Assembly: GCF_003666015.1 (NCBI RefSeq)
Contig: NZ_QPLT01000015.1
Location: 36,437 to 100,436, forward strand
Origin: Halorubrum sp. Atlit-26R
GTDB taxonomy: Archaea > Halobacteriota > Halobacteria > Halobacteriales > Haloferacaceae
DNA length: 64,000 nucleotides
Direction: 5' to 3'
Shown here: positions 8,064-16,390 of the stretch, piece by piece
Position numbering within the stretch: the first letter of the stretch is position 1
Layout: the number at the start of each line of letters is the position of its first letter
Notes under the pieces: generated by a model
What the model was told of the DNA's origin: nothing
Databases searched by the model: none
Seen by the model: only the letters and a program-made list of their open reading frames with translations
Translations under genes and position numbers: made by a program

Positions 8064-9404
8064 CTAATCGTCCAACTCTTCGGCGACGGAGTCGGGGACC
8101 GCGTCCGGGCCGCCGGCCGCGGCGTCGGCGATGTCCGCCTCCTCCGGTCCCTCGGCCCCCGACGTGAACTCGGGGTCGAACAGCCGGAGCGCGGTCCGGA
8201 TCGTCTCCCAGTCGTCCTCGCCGGCGGCGTCCCGGAGCGAGCGCGTCGGGGCCGCGAGCAGTTGGCCGACGAGCGCGTCCGCCAAGTCCTCGACCGTCTC
8301 GCGCTGCTCGTCGGTCAGCCCGCCCTGCGCCTCGAGCTTCGACATCGCGCGGTCGAGCTCGCGCGCCTTCACCTGATCCGCGCCGGCGTACATCGCCGAG
8401 ATGGCGTCGTCCGCGCGCTTGCGCTTGTACGCCCGGAGGATGCGGTCGAGCTCCTCGTCGATGATCGACTCGACCTTCCGGGCCTCCTCCGCGCGGCTCT
8501 CGCGGGTCCGCCGGGTGACGTCCTCGAGGTCGTCGATGTCGTAGACGGTGACGCCCTCGCGGGCGCCGGCCGCGGGGTCGACGTCGCGGGGCTGCGCGAT
8601 GTCGATACAGACGACGCGACCCGCGCCGTCGACGTAGGAGGGGTGGACGACGAGGTCGGGGCTCCCGGTCGCGGTGACGACGAGGTCGGCGTCGGGGATC
8701 ACCGCGGGGAGGTCAGCGAGCGACACCGCCTCGGCGGAGGTGTCGACCTCCTCGACGACGAACTCCGCGTGCGGCACCGTGCGGTTCGCGACGACGATCT
8801 CCGAGACGGCGGTGTCGTCGAGCGTGCGAGCGGCGAGCGTTCCCATCTCGCCGGCGCCGACGACGACGGCGGTCCCGTCGGTCAGGTCGATCTCGCCGGC
8901 CGCCAGCCGGACGGCCGCGGAGCCGAGCGAGACGACGCCCTCGTTGATCTCGGTCTCCGTCCGCGCGCGCTCGCCGACGTGGAGCGCCTTCGTCACGGCG
9001 TCCTTGAGGACGGGGCCGATCCCGCCGGCGGATTTCGACTCCTCGTAGGCCTCGCGCAGCTGGCCGATGATCTGGTCCTCGCCGAGCACGAGCGACTCCA
9101 GCCCGGAGGCGACGCGCATCAGGTGTTCCAAGCTCTCCTCGTGGTCGAGGCGGCGGACCGCGCCGCCGCGAACCTCCGGCGCGAACGTCGACAGCGCCGT
9201 CGTCCCGTCGACGGTCCGGTCGGTGACGACGTACGCCTCCGAGCGGTTGCACGTCTGTACCGCGAACGCCTCCTCGACCCCTTCGCGCGCGAGCAGGTCG
9301 GAGACGGTCGCGCGGACGCCGTCGCCGCCGGCGGCCTCGATCTCGTCGACGGTCGCGTCGGCGTGGGCGACGCTCACGCCGGCGATCGCACCCGTCTCTC
9401 TCAT
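8064..9404 (-). CDS. hemA: glutamyl-tRNA reductase
   Basis: A 446-residue enzyme that reduces glutamyl-tRNA(Glu) to glutamate-1-semialdehyde, the first step of tetrapyrrole synthesis. The catalytic Cys is in QTCNRSE (Cys52). The glutamate-recognition and tRNA-linked regions (SLVLGEDQIIGQLREAY) and the NADPH fold (VVGAGEMGTLAARTL) follow, then the long dimerisation helices and an acidic haloarchaeal tail. The start is ATG 9402-9404, which overlaps the stop of the upstream precorrin-2 dehydrogenase by 4 bp (ATGA), so the two are translationally coupled. It is last in a three-gene heme cluster. Confidence 0.97.
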   Translation of the reverse strand: MRETGAIAGVSVAHADATVDEIEAAGGDGVRATVSDLLAREGVEEAFAVQTCNRSEAYVVTDRTVDGTTALSTFAPEVRGGAVRRLDHEESLEHLMRVASGLESLVLGEDQIIGQLREAYEESKSAGGIGPVLKDAVTKALHVGERARTETEINEGVVSLGSAAVRLAAGEIDLTDGTAVVVGAGEMGTLAARTLDDTAVSEIVVANRTVPHAEFVVEEVDTSAEAVSLADLPAVIPDADLVVTATGSPDLVVHPSYVDGAGRVVCIDIAQPRDVDPAAGAREGVTVYDIDDLEDVTRRTRESRAEEARKVESIIDEELDRILRAYKRKRADDAISAMYAGADQVKARELDRAMSKLEAQGGLTDEQRETVEDLADALVGQLLAAPTRSLRDAAGEDDWETIRTALRLFDPEFTSGAEGPEEADIADAAAGGPDAVPDSVAEELDD

Positions 9405-10120
9405 CGACTGAGTACCCCCTCTATCACGGTGTCGGCCTCTTGCCGTCCGTAAGATCTCCCCTTTTGTAAAGCCTTCCAAACCCCCCGGGATCTGACAACG
9501 CGTCGGACCGCTTCCCGCCGCTTTTCGGGGGCGACGCCCGCCCCTTTCAGCTCCTCGCGGATCTCCCCCGAGAGCGCAGCCATCTCGCCGGCGCCCTCGA
9601 TCTCGGCCTCGATCCGCTCCCGCAGCGCCTTCGCGAGCGCGGGGCTCGTCCCCCCCGTCGAGAGCGCCACGGTCACCGGCTCGTCCTCGACCGTCGCGGG
9701 CACGACGACGCTCCCGGGGTCGCGGCCGCCCGAGACGTCCGTCCGGTTGACGAGGATTCCCCGATCGAGCGCGGCCGACTCCACGGCGGCGTTGACCGCG
9801 GCGTCGTCCGTCGCCGCGACCGCCAGCGCCGGGTCGAGGCGATCGATCCAGTCGGCGACCGCGTCGGCGTCCGGGACCGCGCGGACCAGTTCGACCGACG
9901 GGCCGCCCTCGGTTCCGGAGTCGCGGTCGTCCTCGTCGTCCCCGTCACCCTCCGCGCCGCCCGCGCCGTCCGCGAACTCGCGCAGCCGCTCGTCGAACTC
10001 TGGGCTGACGACGACCACCCGCGCCGCCTCGTCGAACCCGCGCGCCTTGCGCGAGCCGACGGCGCCGCCGCCGAAGACGGCGACCGTCTCGCCCGCGAGG
10101 TCGTGGTAGAGCGGGGTCAC
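9401..10120 (-). CDS. precorrin-2 dehydrogenase / sirohydrochlorin ferrochelatase-like
   Basis: A 239-residue protein with an N-terminal NAD fold (VAVFGGGAVGSRKARGF), a variable Asp/Gly-rich insert (about residues 55-80), RTDVSGGRDPGSVVVPATVE and the STGGTSPALAKALRERIE signature of the CysG N-terminal/Met8 family. It oxidises precorrin-2 to sirohydrochlorin and may insert iron. The start is GTG 10118-10120, overlapping the stop of the decarboxylase gene, and its own stop overlaps hemA. Siroheme made here would be the substrate of the upstream decarboxylase, so the cluster encodes consecutive steps of the archaeal alternative heme pathway. Confidence 0.92.
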   Translation of the reverse strand: MTPLYHDLAGETVAVFGGGAVGSRKARGFDEAARVVVVSPEFDERLREFADGAGGAEGDGDDEDDRDSGTEGGPSVELVRAVPDADAVADWIDRLDPALAVAATDDAAVNAAVESAALDRGILVNRTDVSGGRDPGSVVVPATVEDEPVTVALSTGGTSPALAKALRERIEAEIEGAGEMAALSGEIREELKGAGVAPEKRREAVRRVVRSRGVWKALQKGRSYGRQEADTVIEGVLSR

Positions 10121-11202
10121 GCCGTGTTGCTGTCCGCCCGGTCCGCGATGCGGATACCGGTCTTCTTCAGGATGCGCGTCGAGAACAGGGTGTCCCAGTC
10201 GTCGGCGCCGACGTCCCAGTGCTCGTCCATCAGCTCCCTGACCTCCGCGATCCGGCGCTCGCTCTCCGCCTCCGTGCGGCCGTGCGTCATCGCGAAGAAG
10301 TTGTACTCCCAGACGCCCGCGTGGCGCGGGCGCTCGTAGCAGTGCGTGACGAAGTCGAGGTCCGCCACCGCGGGCCCGACCTCGTCGAGCACGTCCTCGG
10401 GCACGTTCCAGACCGTCATCCCGTTCTCCGTGTAGCCGAGCGCGTAGTGGTTCGGGATGACGCCGACGCGGCGCACCTTCCCCTCCCGCTCGAACCGCTT
10501 TATCGTCTCGATCACCCAGTCGATGTCGGCGCCGATCGCGGCCGCGACGTCCGCGTACGGCGTCTCCGTCACCGGGAGCCCGCCCTGGATCTCGACCACG
10601 AGGTCGCGCTCGTCCGGAGTGAGCGTCCCGCGGTCGCTGGGCTCCACGTCGGGCCCCAAATCCGACAGGTCCACGTCGCCCTCGGGAACCGGCCCGTCGA
10701 CGAGGAACTTCGCGCCGACGTGGAACTCCCGGAGCTTCGGGAGGTTGTACGTCTCCTGGCCCGTCGCGGCCTCGATCTCGTCGAGCACCTCCTCGACGCG
10801 GTCGCTCCCGTCCTTGTCGGGGTCCGGGTGGTCGGCGACGCTCACCACGAACCACATGTTGAGGTGGGGGTGCTCGCGCTCGTAGTTGTGCGCGACGGCG
10901 GTGAACTCGTTGACGGTCTCCGCGATCTCGTCGTAGCGCTCCGGCGGCGCGTGCATCGCGACGAGCGACGCCGCCCCGCCGATCTCCTCGGCGTTGACGA
11001 GCGCGCCGAACCGCGAGAGGATTCCCTCCTCGTCGAGTTCGCGGACGCGCTCGCACAGCTCCGGGCCGGTCACGTCCACGCCGCGCTCGCGGAGCGCGGC
11101 CGCCGCCCCGTCGAAGGGGCGCTCCGCGACCGGGAACCCCCCCTGGAACGCGTTGATGATCGCGCGGTCGAGCGCCGACAGGTCCGCGTCGACCTCTTGC
11201 AT
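10117..11202 (-). CDS. siroheme decarboxylase, AhbA-AhbB-type fusion
   Basis: A 361-residue protein made of two Lrp/AsnC-like halves. Half one (about 1-175) starts LSALDRAIINAFQGGFPVAERPF, and half two (about 195-361) has LVVEIQGGLPVTETPYADVA, both the degenerate helix-turn-helix of AhbA/AhbB and NirD/L proteins. Each half continues with the RAM-type ferredoxin-like domain (FGALVNAEEIGG; VGVIPNHYALGYTENGM) and ends in YNFFAMTHGRTEAE. AhbA/B decarboxylate siroheme to didecarboxysiroheme. Annotation pipelines often call it an AsnC regulator. Its overlap with siroheme and heme genes supports the enzyme role. Confidence 0.88.
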   Translation of the reverse strand: MQEVDADLSALDRAIINAFQGGFPVAERPFDGAAAALRERGVDVTGPELCERVRELDEEGILSRFGALVNAEEIGGAASLVAMHAPPERYDEIAETVNEFTAVAHNYEREHPHLNMWFVVSVADHPDPDKDGSDRVEEVLDEIEAATGQETYNLPKLREFHVGAKFLVDGPVPEGDVDLSDLGPDVEPSDRGTLTPDERDLVVEIQGGLPVTETPYADVAAAIGADIDWVIETIKRFEREGKVRRVGVIPNHYALGYTENGMTVWNVPEDVLDEVGPAVADLDFVTHCYERPRHAGVWEYNFFAMTHGRTEAESERRIAEVRELMDEHWDVGADDWDTLFSTRILKKTGIRIADRADSNTA

Positions 11203-11240
11203 GGCCCGACATCGGGCCCGAGCGAGAATAAGCGATCCGG

Positions 11241-11301
11241 CCTGACGCCGCGAGGCTTCTGACCTGACGCCGCGGGGCTCCTGGCCTGACGCCGCGGGGC
11301 T
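11241..11301. repeat. three tandem 22-bp repeats
   Basis: CCTGACGCCGCGRGGCT begins at 11241, 11263 and 11285, giving an exact 22-bp period. It lies in the gap between the siroheme decarboxylase start and the DUF7112-like gene, and the third unit runs into that gene's stop codon (11300-11302). No known function. It could be a slipped-strand expansion. Confidence 0.85.
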
Positions 11302-11767
11302 ACTCGTCCACGTCTTGCGCGATGTCCGCGAGCGACGAGCGCGGCCCGCGGTTCGCGTCGTACACGGTCCGTTCGCCCGGGACCCGGAGGCCGTACAGCT
11401 CGCCGGGCACCACGACGTCGAGAACGACGCTGTCGCCCGGCTCCCGGCCGTTCGCGTCGAGCCACTCGACTAAGCGGTTCGCCCCCTCGCCGGCCTCGCG
11501 CGCGAGCCGACGGTTGTCGAACGCGCCGCGGAGGAACCGTCCCGTGGAGTCGCTCGCGACCCGCGCGTGGTACTCCTCGCGGTCGATCGCGACGCGGATC
11601 AGGTCGCCCTGACTCACGCCGAGCGCGTCGCAGCTTCCGGACTCGACGCGGCCGTCGAGCGCGTCGTCGTCGGGGAGCCTGACGCAGGGCCGGCGAGTGC
11701 CGCCGCTCCGGGCGAGCGAGACGCGAATCGAGGAGACGTCCTCGCCGTCGGAGGGGACGCGAGGCAT
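11300..11767 (-). CDS. conserved haloarchaeal protein (DUF7112-like)
   Basis: A 155-residue acidic protein from ATG 11765-11767 (MPRVPSDGEDVSSIRVSLAR). Features are RPCVRLPDDDAL, LIRVAIDREEYHARV, RGAFDNRRLAREAGEGANRLVEW and VPGELYGLRVPGERTVYD, suggesting a small beta-rich domain with a helical linker. I recall similar haloarchaeal proteins labelled DUF7112, with no assigned function. It ends 10 bp from eS6 on the same strand, hence a likely operon with the ribosomal protein gene. No transmembrane segment. Confidence 0.75.
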   Translation of the reverse strand: MPRVPSDGEDVSSIRVSLARSGGTRRPCVRLPDDDALDGRVESGSCDALGVSQGDLIRVAIDREEYHARVASDSTGRFLRGAFDNRRLAREAGEGANRLVEWLDANGREPGDSVVLDVVVPGELYGLRVPGERTVYDANRGPRSSLADIAQDVDE

Positions 11768-11777
11768 CGCGGCGTCG

Positions 11778-12182
11778 TTACTCGTCGGCGTCGTCGTCCG
11801 CGTCGCCCTCGCCGAGTGCGGCCGCAACGTCGCCGTCGCCGTCGACGACGCTCGCGTTGATCTGCGCGATGTCGTCGTCGATCTCGCGACCGCGGACGGT
11901 GATGCGCTTGCGCTCGCCCTCGCGGGACGGCTCGAAGCCGACGCCGCCCTCGAGGAGGAGCTCCTTCAGGCGCGTGCCGGAGACGTCCTCGCGCATCGGG
12001 CGCCCGGTCTCGTCGGATCCGCCGGTGAGTTCGATCGTGTGGTCGGAGAGCCCCACGGCGTCGCCGCCGATCTCGTCGCCGAGTTCGCGACCGAGGAATC
12101 GGTTGGCGTCCTGTCCGTCGACCTCTCGCTGGAACGTCTCGCCGGTCTCGGGGTCGGCGACGACGACTTTGAATTCGGCCAT
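11778..12182 (-). CDS. rps6e: 30S ribosomal protein eS6
   Basis: A 134-residue archaeal eS6, starting at ATG 12180-12182. MAEFKVVVADPETGETFQREV, FLGRELGDEIGGDAVGL and GGSDETGRPMREDV are family hallmarks, including the GGSDxxGxPM loop conserved from archaea to human RPS6. The C-terminus is a short acidic tail rather than the phosphorylated basic tail of eukaryotes. The start was chosen because the frame upstream (MLFMRGGLGSR) is not conserved-looking and the ATG precedes the canonical MAEF. Confidence 0.96.
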   Translation of the reverse strand: MAEFKVVVADPETGETFQREVDGQDANRFLGRELGDEIGGDAVGLSDHTIELTGGSDETGRPMREDVSGTRLKELLLEGGVGFEPSREGERKRITVRGREIDDDIAQINASVVDGDGDVAAALGEGDADDDADE

Positions 12183-12248
12183 GCGCGAACCCAGTCCCCC
12201 GCGCATAAAAAGCACGTCGAAACGTCGGAACCGCGGGCCGCGCCGCGC

Positions 12249-13013
12249 TCAGGCGTCTGCACCGTCGACGCGGACGGTCTCGCGCTCGCCGTCGCCCCAC
12301 GGGCCCTCGACGAACGCGGCCTCGACCGCGCGGGCGACGGCTTCCGGGTCGTCCGGGCCGCCCGCGTCGGCGACGCTCCCGACCGACTCCGGATCGAACG
12401 GCACGTCGAGCGCGTCGTAGACGGGAGCGGTGACCCGCGCGATCGGCTCGGGGTCCGCCGCCGAGACGACGAGGACGCCCGCGACGAGCGCCGCGTCGGC
12501 GCGGACGCGCTGGGCGAGCCCCGCGACCTTTCCGCCGCCGCCGACGCGCTCCGCGCCCTCGGTCGCCGCGCCGTCCGCGGTGCGCTCCCCGCCCGCGACC
12601 CGAAGCGAGTGGTCGCCCGGACAGAACGCGGCCCGCGGCTCCCCTCGGACCACGTCGGCGCCGAGGTCGCGGAGCGCGTCGCGGAGCGTCTCGGTCGCGG
12701 TCTCGTACCGCGAGTCGATCGAGCCGCGGCCGTCGCCGGTCGGCACCGCGACGCCGAACGACAGCGTCGACCCAGTGTACGCGACCGCGCGCCCGCCGAC
12801 GTCGCGTTCGAGAGGCGGGAACCCCGCCGCCTCGGCCGCCCGCTTCGCCGCCTCGAACCCGGACTCGCGGCCGTCGCGACGGCCGAACGCGACCTGCCGG
12901 GGCGGCGCGGTGACGCGCACGGCCGGGACGCCGTCCGCGGCGGACGCGAGCAGGTCCGCCGTCGGCTCGCGGTCCGCGGCGGGCGTCTCGAACTCGCCCC
13001 TGTACACGCGCAT
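12249..13013 (-). CDS. lipoate-protein ligase A-like (BPL/LplA family)
   Basis: A 254-residue protein from ATG 13011-13013. The biotin/lipoate ligase fold is indicated by PRQVAFGRRD, RDVGGRAVAYTGSTLSF (family motif RRxGGGxxxH in part; here GGRAVAYT), AFCPGDHSLRV and VGGGGKVAGLAQRV, where the GGKVAG lysine binds the acyl-adenylate. It attaches lipoate or octanoate to E2/GcvH lysines, or transfers it. The His usually following the GGR motif is absent (Tyr-Thr here), so substrate and activity are open. No lipoyl-domain gene is near. Confidence 0.82.
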   Translation of the reverse strand: MRVYRGEFETPAADREPTADLLASAADGVPAVRVTAPPRQVAFGRRDGRESGFEAAKRAAEAAGFPPLERDVGGRAVAYTGSTLSFGVAVPTGDGRGSIDSRYETATETLRDALRDLGADVVRGEPRAAFCPGDHSLRVAGGERTADGAATEGAERVGGGGKVAGLAQRVRADAALVAGVLVVSAADPEPIARVTAPVYDALDVPFDPESVGSVADAGGPDDPEAVARAVEAAFVEGPWGDGERETVRVDGADA

Positions 13014-13158
13014 ACCGAATCCGACGAGTGGAGCGCACAAGCCCTTTGCGCCGGGGAGGATTGCCCGTCGGCGCGCTACGAGCGCCGGAGACGAGGCGGC
13101 CCGTTCACCGGCGCGTGACACAACAGTTTTGTCGGCTCTGGAAGTGGTTCAGGTATCG

Positions 13159-14835
13159 ATGAGCGACCTCGGCGCGCTGCCGGTCCAAGCGTACCTGACC
13201 GCCTGCCTGTTGGCGGGGGTCATCGGGCTCTGGCTCGGCCGGGTCGCGTGGCGCGAGCGCGACGAGCCCGGGGGGATCGAGGTCGCGCTCTACCTGCTGT
13301 GCGGCGGCGGCGTCTCCCTCCTGTACGCGCTCCGCGTCGCCGCGCCCGGCGAGGTCGCGATGACGGTCGCGCTCAACCTGGCGACGCCGCTGTTGGGCGC
13401 CCTGCCGGTCCTCTGGATCCTCTTCGCCCTCGCGTTCACCGGGCACGACCGCTGGCGCACGGAGAACCGGATCGTCGCGCTCGCGGCGCCGGCGTTCGTC
13501 TGGGTCCTGCTGGCGTGGTCGAGCGGCACCCACGGGCTCGCCCGCCGCTCGGTGACGCCGGTCACGGACGGGCCGTTCACGCTGCTCGGCTACGGGCTCG
13601 GTCCCGCCGGGGGCGCGTACGTCCTCCTCGCGTACGGGCTGTGCGTCGCCGGCGCGGTCCTCGTCGTCGACCTCTACGAGCGGACGGGGAACCGCTACCG
13701 GCTCCAGACGTTCGTCGTCCTGCTGGGCACGCTGTTCCCGTTCCTGGCCGGCATCGCGACGTTCGTCGACGTCGGGAGCTACGCGAACCTCTCGTGGCTG
13801 CCGACGGCGTTCGTGATCCACGGCGTGTTCCTCTACGGCACCGTCTTCTGGCTCGGCACCCTCGACGCCGCGGTCGTCGCGCGCGACACCGCCGTCGAGG
13901 TGATGCAAGACCCCGTGATCGTCTCCGGGTCCGACGGCCGCATCCGCGACCTCAACCCCGCCGCGGAGGCGATCCTCCCGCCGGACGCCGTCGGCTCGTC
14001 GCTGTCGGAGGCGTTCCCGCGCTTAGAGGTCGGCGACGAGCACCCGATCGGCATCGGCGACCGCCAGTTCGACATCCAGGAGAACCCGATCACCGACCCC
14101 CGGGGCACCGACCGCGGGCACGTCTTCCTGCTCCGCGACGTGACCGCCCGCGAGGAGCGACAGACCGAACTCGAACGTCGGGAGGCCGAGCTCGAACGGC
14201 AGAACGAGCGCTTAGAGGAGTTCGCCGGCGTCGTCTCGCACGACCTCCGGAACCCGCTCGCCGCCGCGTCCGCGGCCGTCGAACTGGCCCGCCGGCGCGG
14301 CGACGACCCGGACGGCGCCTTGGAGCGGGCCGCGAACGCCCACGAGCGGATGGACGACATGATCGAGGGACTGCTCGCGCTGGCGACGGCGGGGGAGACG
14401 GTCGACGAGGTCGACCGCGTCTCGCTGGACGCGACGGCCAGGCGGGTCTGGTCGCGGCTGGAGACCGCGGACGCGACGCTGACCGTCGAGGGCGACGCGA
14501 CCGCGCTGGCCGACCGCGACCGCCTCGAACAGCTGCTCTCGAACCTGTTCCGTAACGCGATCGACCACGCGGGCGAGGACGTCGCCGTCACCGTCAGCGT
14601 CGCGACCGACGGCGACGGGGTCACGCTCGTGGTCGGCGACGACGGCCCCGGGATCCCGCCCGCCGAGCGCGAGCGCGTCACCGATCGCGGCGTCTCGCTC
14701 GGCGGCGGCACGGGGCTGGGGCTGGCCATCGTCGGCGACATCGCCGAGGCGCACGGGTGGACGCTCTCGGTCGCCGAGTCCGACGCCGGCGGCGCGGAGT
14801 TCGTCATCGAGGGGATGGAGGCGGCGGAGCAGTGA
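13159..14835 (+). CDS. membrane sensor histidine kinase (7TM-PAS-HisKA-HATPase)
   Basis: A 558-residue protein. An N-terminal block of about seven hydrophobic helices (residues 8-240) is of the His_kin N-terminal 7TM type. A PAS-like domain follows (VMQDPVIVSGSDGRIRDLNP, about 251-350), then a coiled coil (ELERREAELERQNERLEE). HisKA has the phosphoacceptor VVSHDLRNPLAAA near residue 360, and HATPase_c has boxes LLSNLFRNAIDHA, GDDGPGIP and GTGLGLAIV. It senses an unknown signal in or at the membrane and autophosphorylates. Its stop overlaps the GTG of the M23-like gene, so the two are translated together. Confidence 0.95.
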   Translation: MSDLGALPVQAYLTACLLAGVIGLWLGRVAWRERDEPGGIEVALYLLCGGGVSLLYALRVAAPGEVAMTVALNLATPLLGALPVLWILFALAFTGHDRWRTENRIVALAAPAFVWVLLAWSSGTHGLARRSVTPVTDGPFTLLGYGLGPAGGAYVLLAYGLCVAGAVLVVDLYERTGNRYRLQTFVVLLGTLFPFLAGIATFVDVGSYANLSWLPTAFVIHGVFLYGTVFWLGTLDAAVVARDTAVEVMQDPVIVSGSDGRIRDLNPAAEAILPPDAVGSSLSEAFPRLEVGDEHPIGIGDRQFDIQENPITDPRGTDRGHVFLLRDVTAREERQTELERREAELERQNERLEEFAGVVSHDLRNPLAAASAAVELARRRGDDPDGALERAANAHERMDDMIEGLLALATAGETVDEVDRVSLDATARRVWSRLETADATLTVEGDATALADRDRLEQLLSNLFRNAIDHAGEDVAVTVSVATDGDGVTLVVGDDGPGIPPAERERVTDRGVSLGGGTGLGLAIVGDIAEAHGWTLSVAESDAGGAEFVIEGMEAAEQ

Positions 14836-15782
14836 CCGACGCAACGGTCTCGCTCCCCGCGGACGTGATCGAGCGGTACGAGAAGTTCTCGCGGTTCAAC
14901 TCCCCGTATCCCGCTCACGACCGCGGCCGCGCGGTCGACCTCTATCCCGGCGACGGCGTCGGGCGATCCCCGGTCGCCGGGACCGTCCGCGAGGTCCGCA
15001 CCGTCGGCTGCCCCGACCGCCCGTACGCGGCCGCCGAGGACCACCTGATCGTCGTCGCCCTCGACGACGAGTGGTGCGCCCGCGCCGGCGCTCCCGCCGG
15101 CACCGTCGCCCGGATCCTTCACGTGATCCCGGAGGTGGCCCCGGGCGACCGGGTCACCGTCGGCGACGCGCTCGGGCCGACGACTCGCTCCGGCTTCTTC
15201 GGGCAGTGGGTCGACGACCACGTTCACCTCGGCTTCCGCCCGCCGGGCGCGAACCCCCGCCGAGCCAGCGGCTCGTTGCCGGTCGCCGCGGACGCTCCGG
15301 CCGAGCCGGTCGCGTGGGACGGGACGGGGACCGTCGTCGAGCGCGGCCCGACGCACGTCGTTCTCGACGGCCCGCGGCGCGCGGACTCGGCCCGCCCCGG
15401 GTCCGGCCCGGCGTTCGCCGCGCTCGCGAGCGACGAGGGAGTCCCCCTCGACGGCGGGCTGACGCACTACGCGGGCGGCGGGACGTTTCGAGGAACCGAC
15501 GAGACGCTCGAAGCGGACGATACCCTGTCCCTGTTTGGCACGCGAGTCGGGACGGCGGCCGAACACGGCGGCGGATCGGCCGCGGGAGGGCTCCGCGTCG
15601 AGTGGGTCCCCGTCGACGTCCTCGCGAACGGCGAGCGCGTCACCGGGCTGTCGCTGTTCGCGGCGCGCGGCGACCGGTTCGGCGTGAAGGTGGTCTGCCC
15701 GGACCGCGAGTTCGCGATCGGGGAGTCGGTGACGGTCGACATCGTCCCGAGCGACGACCCGATCCGCCTCGGCGTCGGGTGA
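14832..15782 (+). CDS. M23/lysostaphin-fold-like protein, cytosolic
   Basis: A 316-residue protein whose GTG start (14832-14834) overlaps the kinase stop. The first half resembles an M23 domain: HDRGRAVDLYPG (first His plus Asp), SPVAGTVREVRTVG, a later His in ARILHVIPEVAPGDRV followed by VGDALGP, and HVHLGFRPPG (HxH). All four expected metal or catalytic residues are visible. There is no signal peptide or transmembrane segment. The second half (from about residue 165) is a beta-rich domain of unknown type. Archaea lack murein, so hydrolysis of peptidoglycan is unlikely. It may be a binding or processing domain co-produced with the sensor kinase. Confidence 0.7.
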   Translation: MTDATVSLPADVIERYEKFSRFNSPYPAHDRGRAVDLYPGDGVGRSPVAGTVREVRTVGCPDRPYAAAEDHLIVVALDDEWCARAGAPAGTVARILHVIPEVAPGDRVTVGDALGPTTRSGFFGQWVDDHVHLGFRPPGANPRRASGSLPVAADAPAEPVAWDGTGTVVERGPTHVVLDGPRRADSARPGSGPAFAALASDEGVPLDGGLTHYAGGGTFRGTDETLEADDTLSLFGTRVGTAAEHGGGSAAGGLRVEWVPVDVLANGERVTGLSLFAARGDRFGVKVVCPDREFAIGESVTVDIVPSDDPIRLGVG

Positions 15783-15892
15783 GCGAGGAGGAATACGGTA
15801 AAGCGGTTCACCCCGCCTCGGCGCCGTCAATCGCCGGCCCGTTGTCCCCCGTTTCCGGGGGCTACAAGCCGTCCCGGGATATTCCCCGGAAC

Positions 15893-16390
15893 ATGGACCG
15901 CACGGAGATCGCGGCGATGGACCCGCTCCCTGACGGGGCGACGGCGTTCGTCAGGCGGAAGTTAGAGGACGATCACGGCTACCTCTCGTGGCTGAACACG
16001 GAGGTAGAGACGATCGAACGCGGCCGGGTCGTCCTCTCGATCCCCTTCGACGACAAGCTCACGAACGCGGACGGCCGGACGATCCACGGCGGCGTGGCGG
16101 CGACGCTGATCGACACCGCGGGGGGCGTCGCCCAGCGCACGACGTTCGAGGACCCGCTCGACGGCGGCGTCGCGACGGTGAACCTCAACGCGAACTACCT
16201 CCGCCCCGCGGACGGCGACCTCCGCGCGGAGGCCGAGGTGGTCAGAGCCGGCGGCTCGATCGGCGTCAGCGAGATGACGGTCACCACCGCCGGAAACGGG
16301 GGGGAGGGAGCCGCGGGAGACGACGCGAGCGACGCCGACCGCTCGGAGGTCGTCGTCGGTCAGGGCTCGTTCCGGCTGTTCCGCGAGTAG
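15893..16390 (+). CDS. PaaI-type hotdog thioesterase
   Basis: A 165-residue single-hotdog protein starting at ATG 15893. Family motifs are GRTIHGGVAATLIDTAGGVA (His-Gly-Gly and the acidic residue of the active site about residues 64-83), VNLNANYLRPA and GGSIGVSEMTV. It hydrolyses acyl-CoA thioesters, probably aryl- or short-acyl-CoA. An acidic low-complexity insert (about 129-148) lies before the last strand VVVGQGSFRLF. Its 3' end overlaps the 3' end of the convergent moeA-like gene by 31 bp. Confidence 0.9.
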   Translation: MDRTEIAAMDPLPDGATAFVRRKLEDDHGYLSWLNTEVETIERGRVVLSIPFDDKLTNADGRTIHGGVAATLIDTAGGVAQRTTFEDPLDGGVATVNLNANYLRPADGDLRAEAEVVRAGGSIGVSEMTVTTAGNGGEGAAGDDASDADRSEVVVGQGSFRLFRE

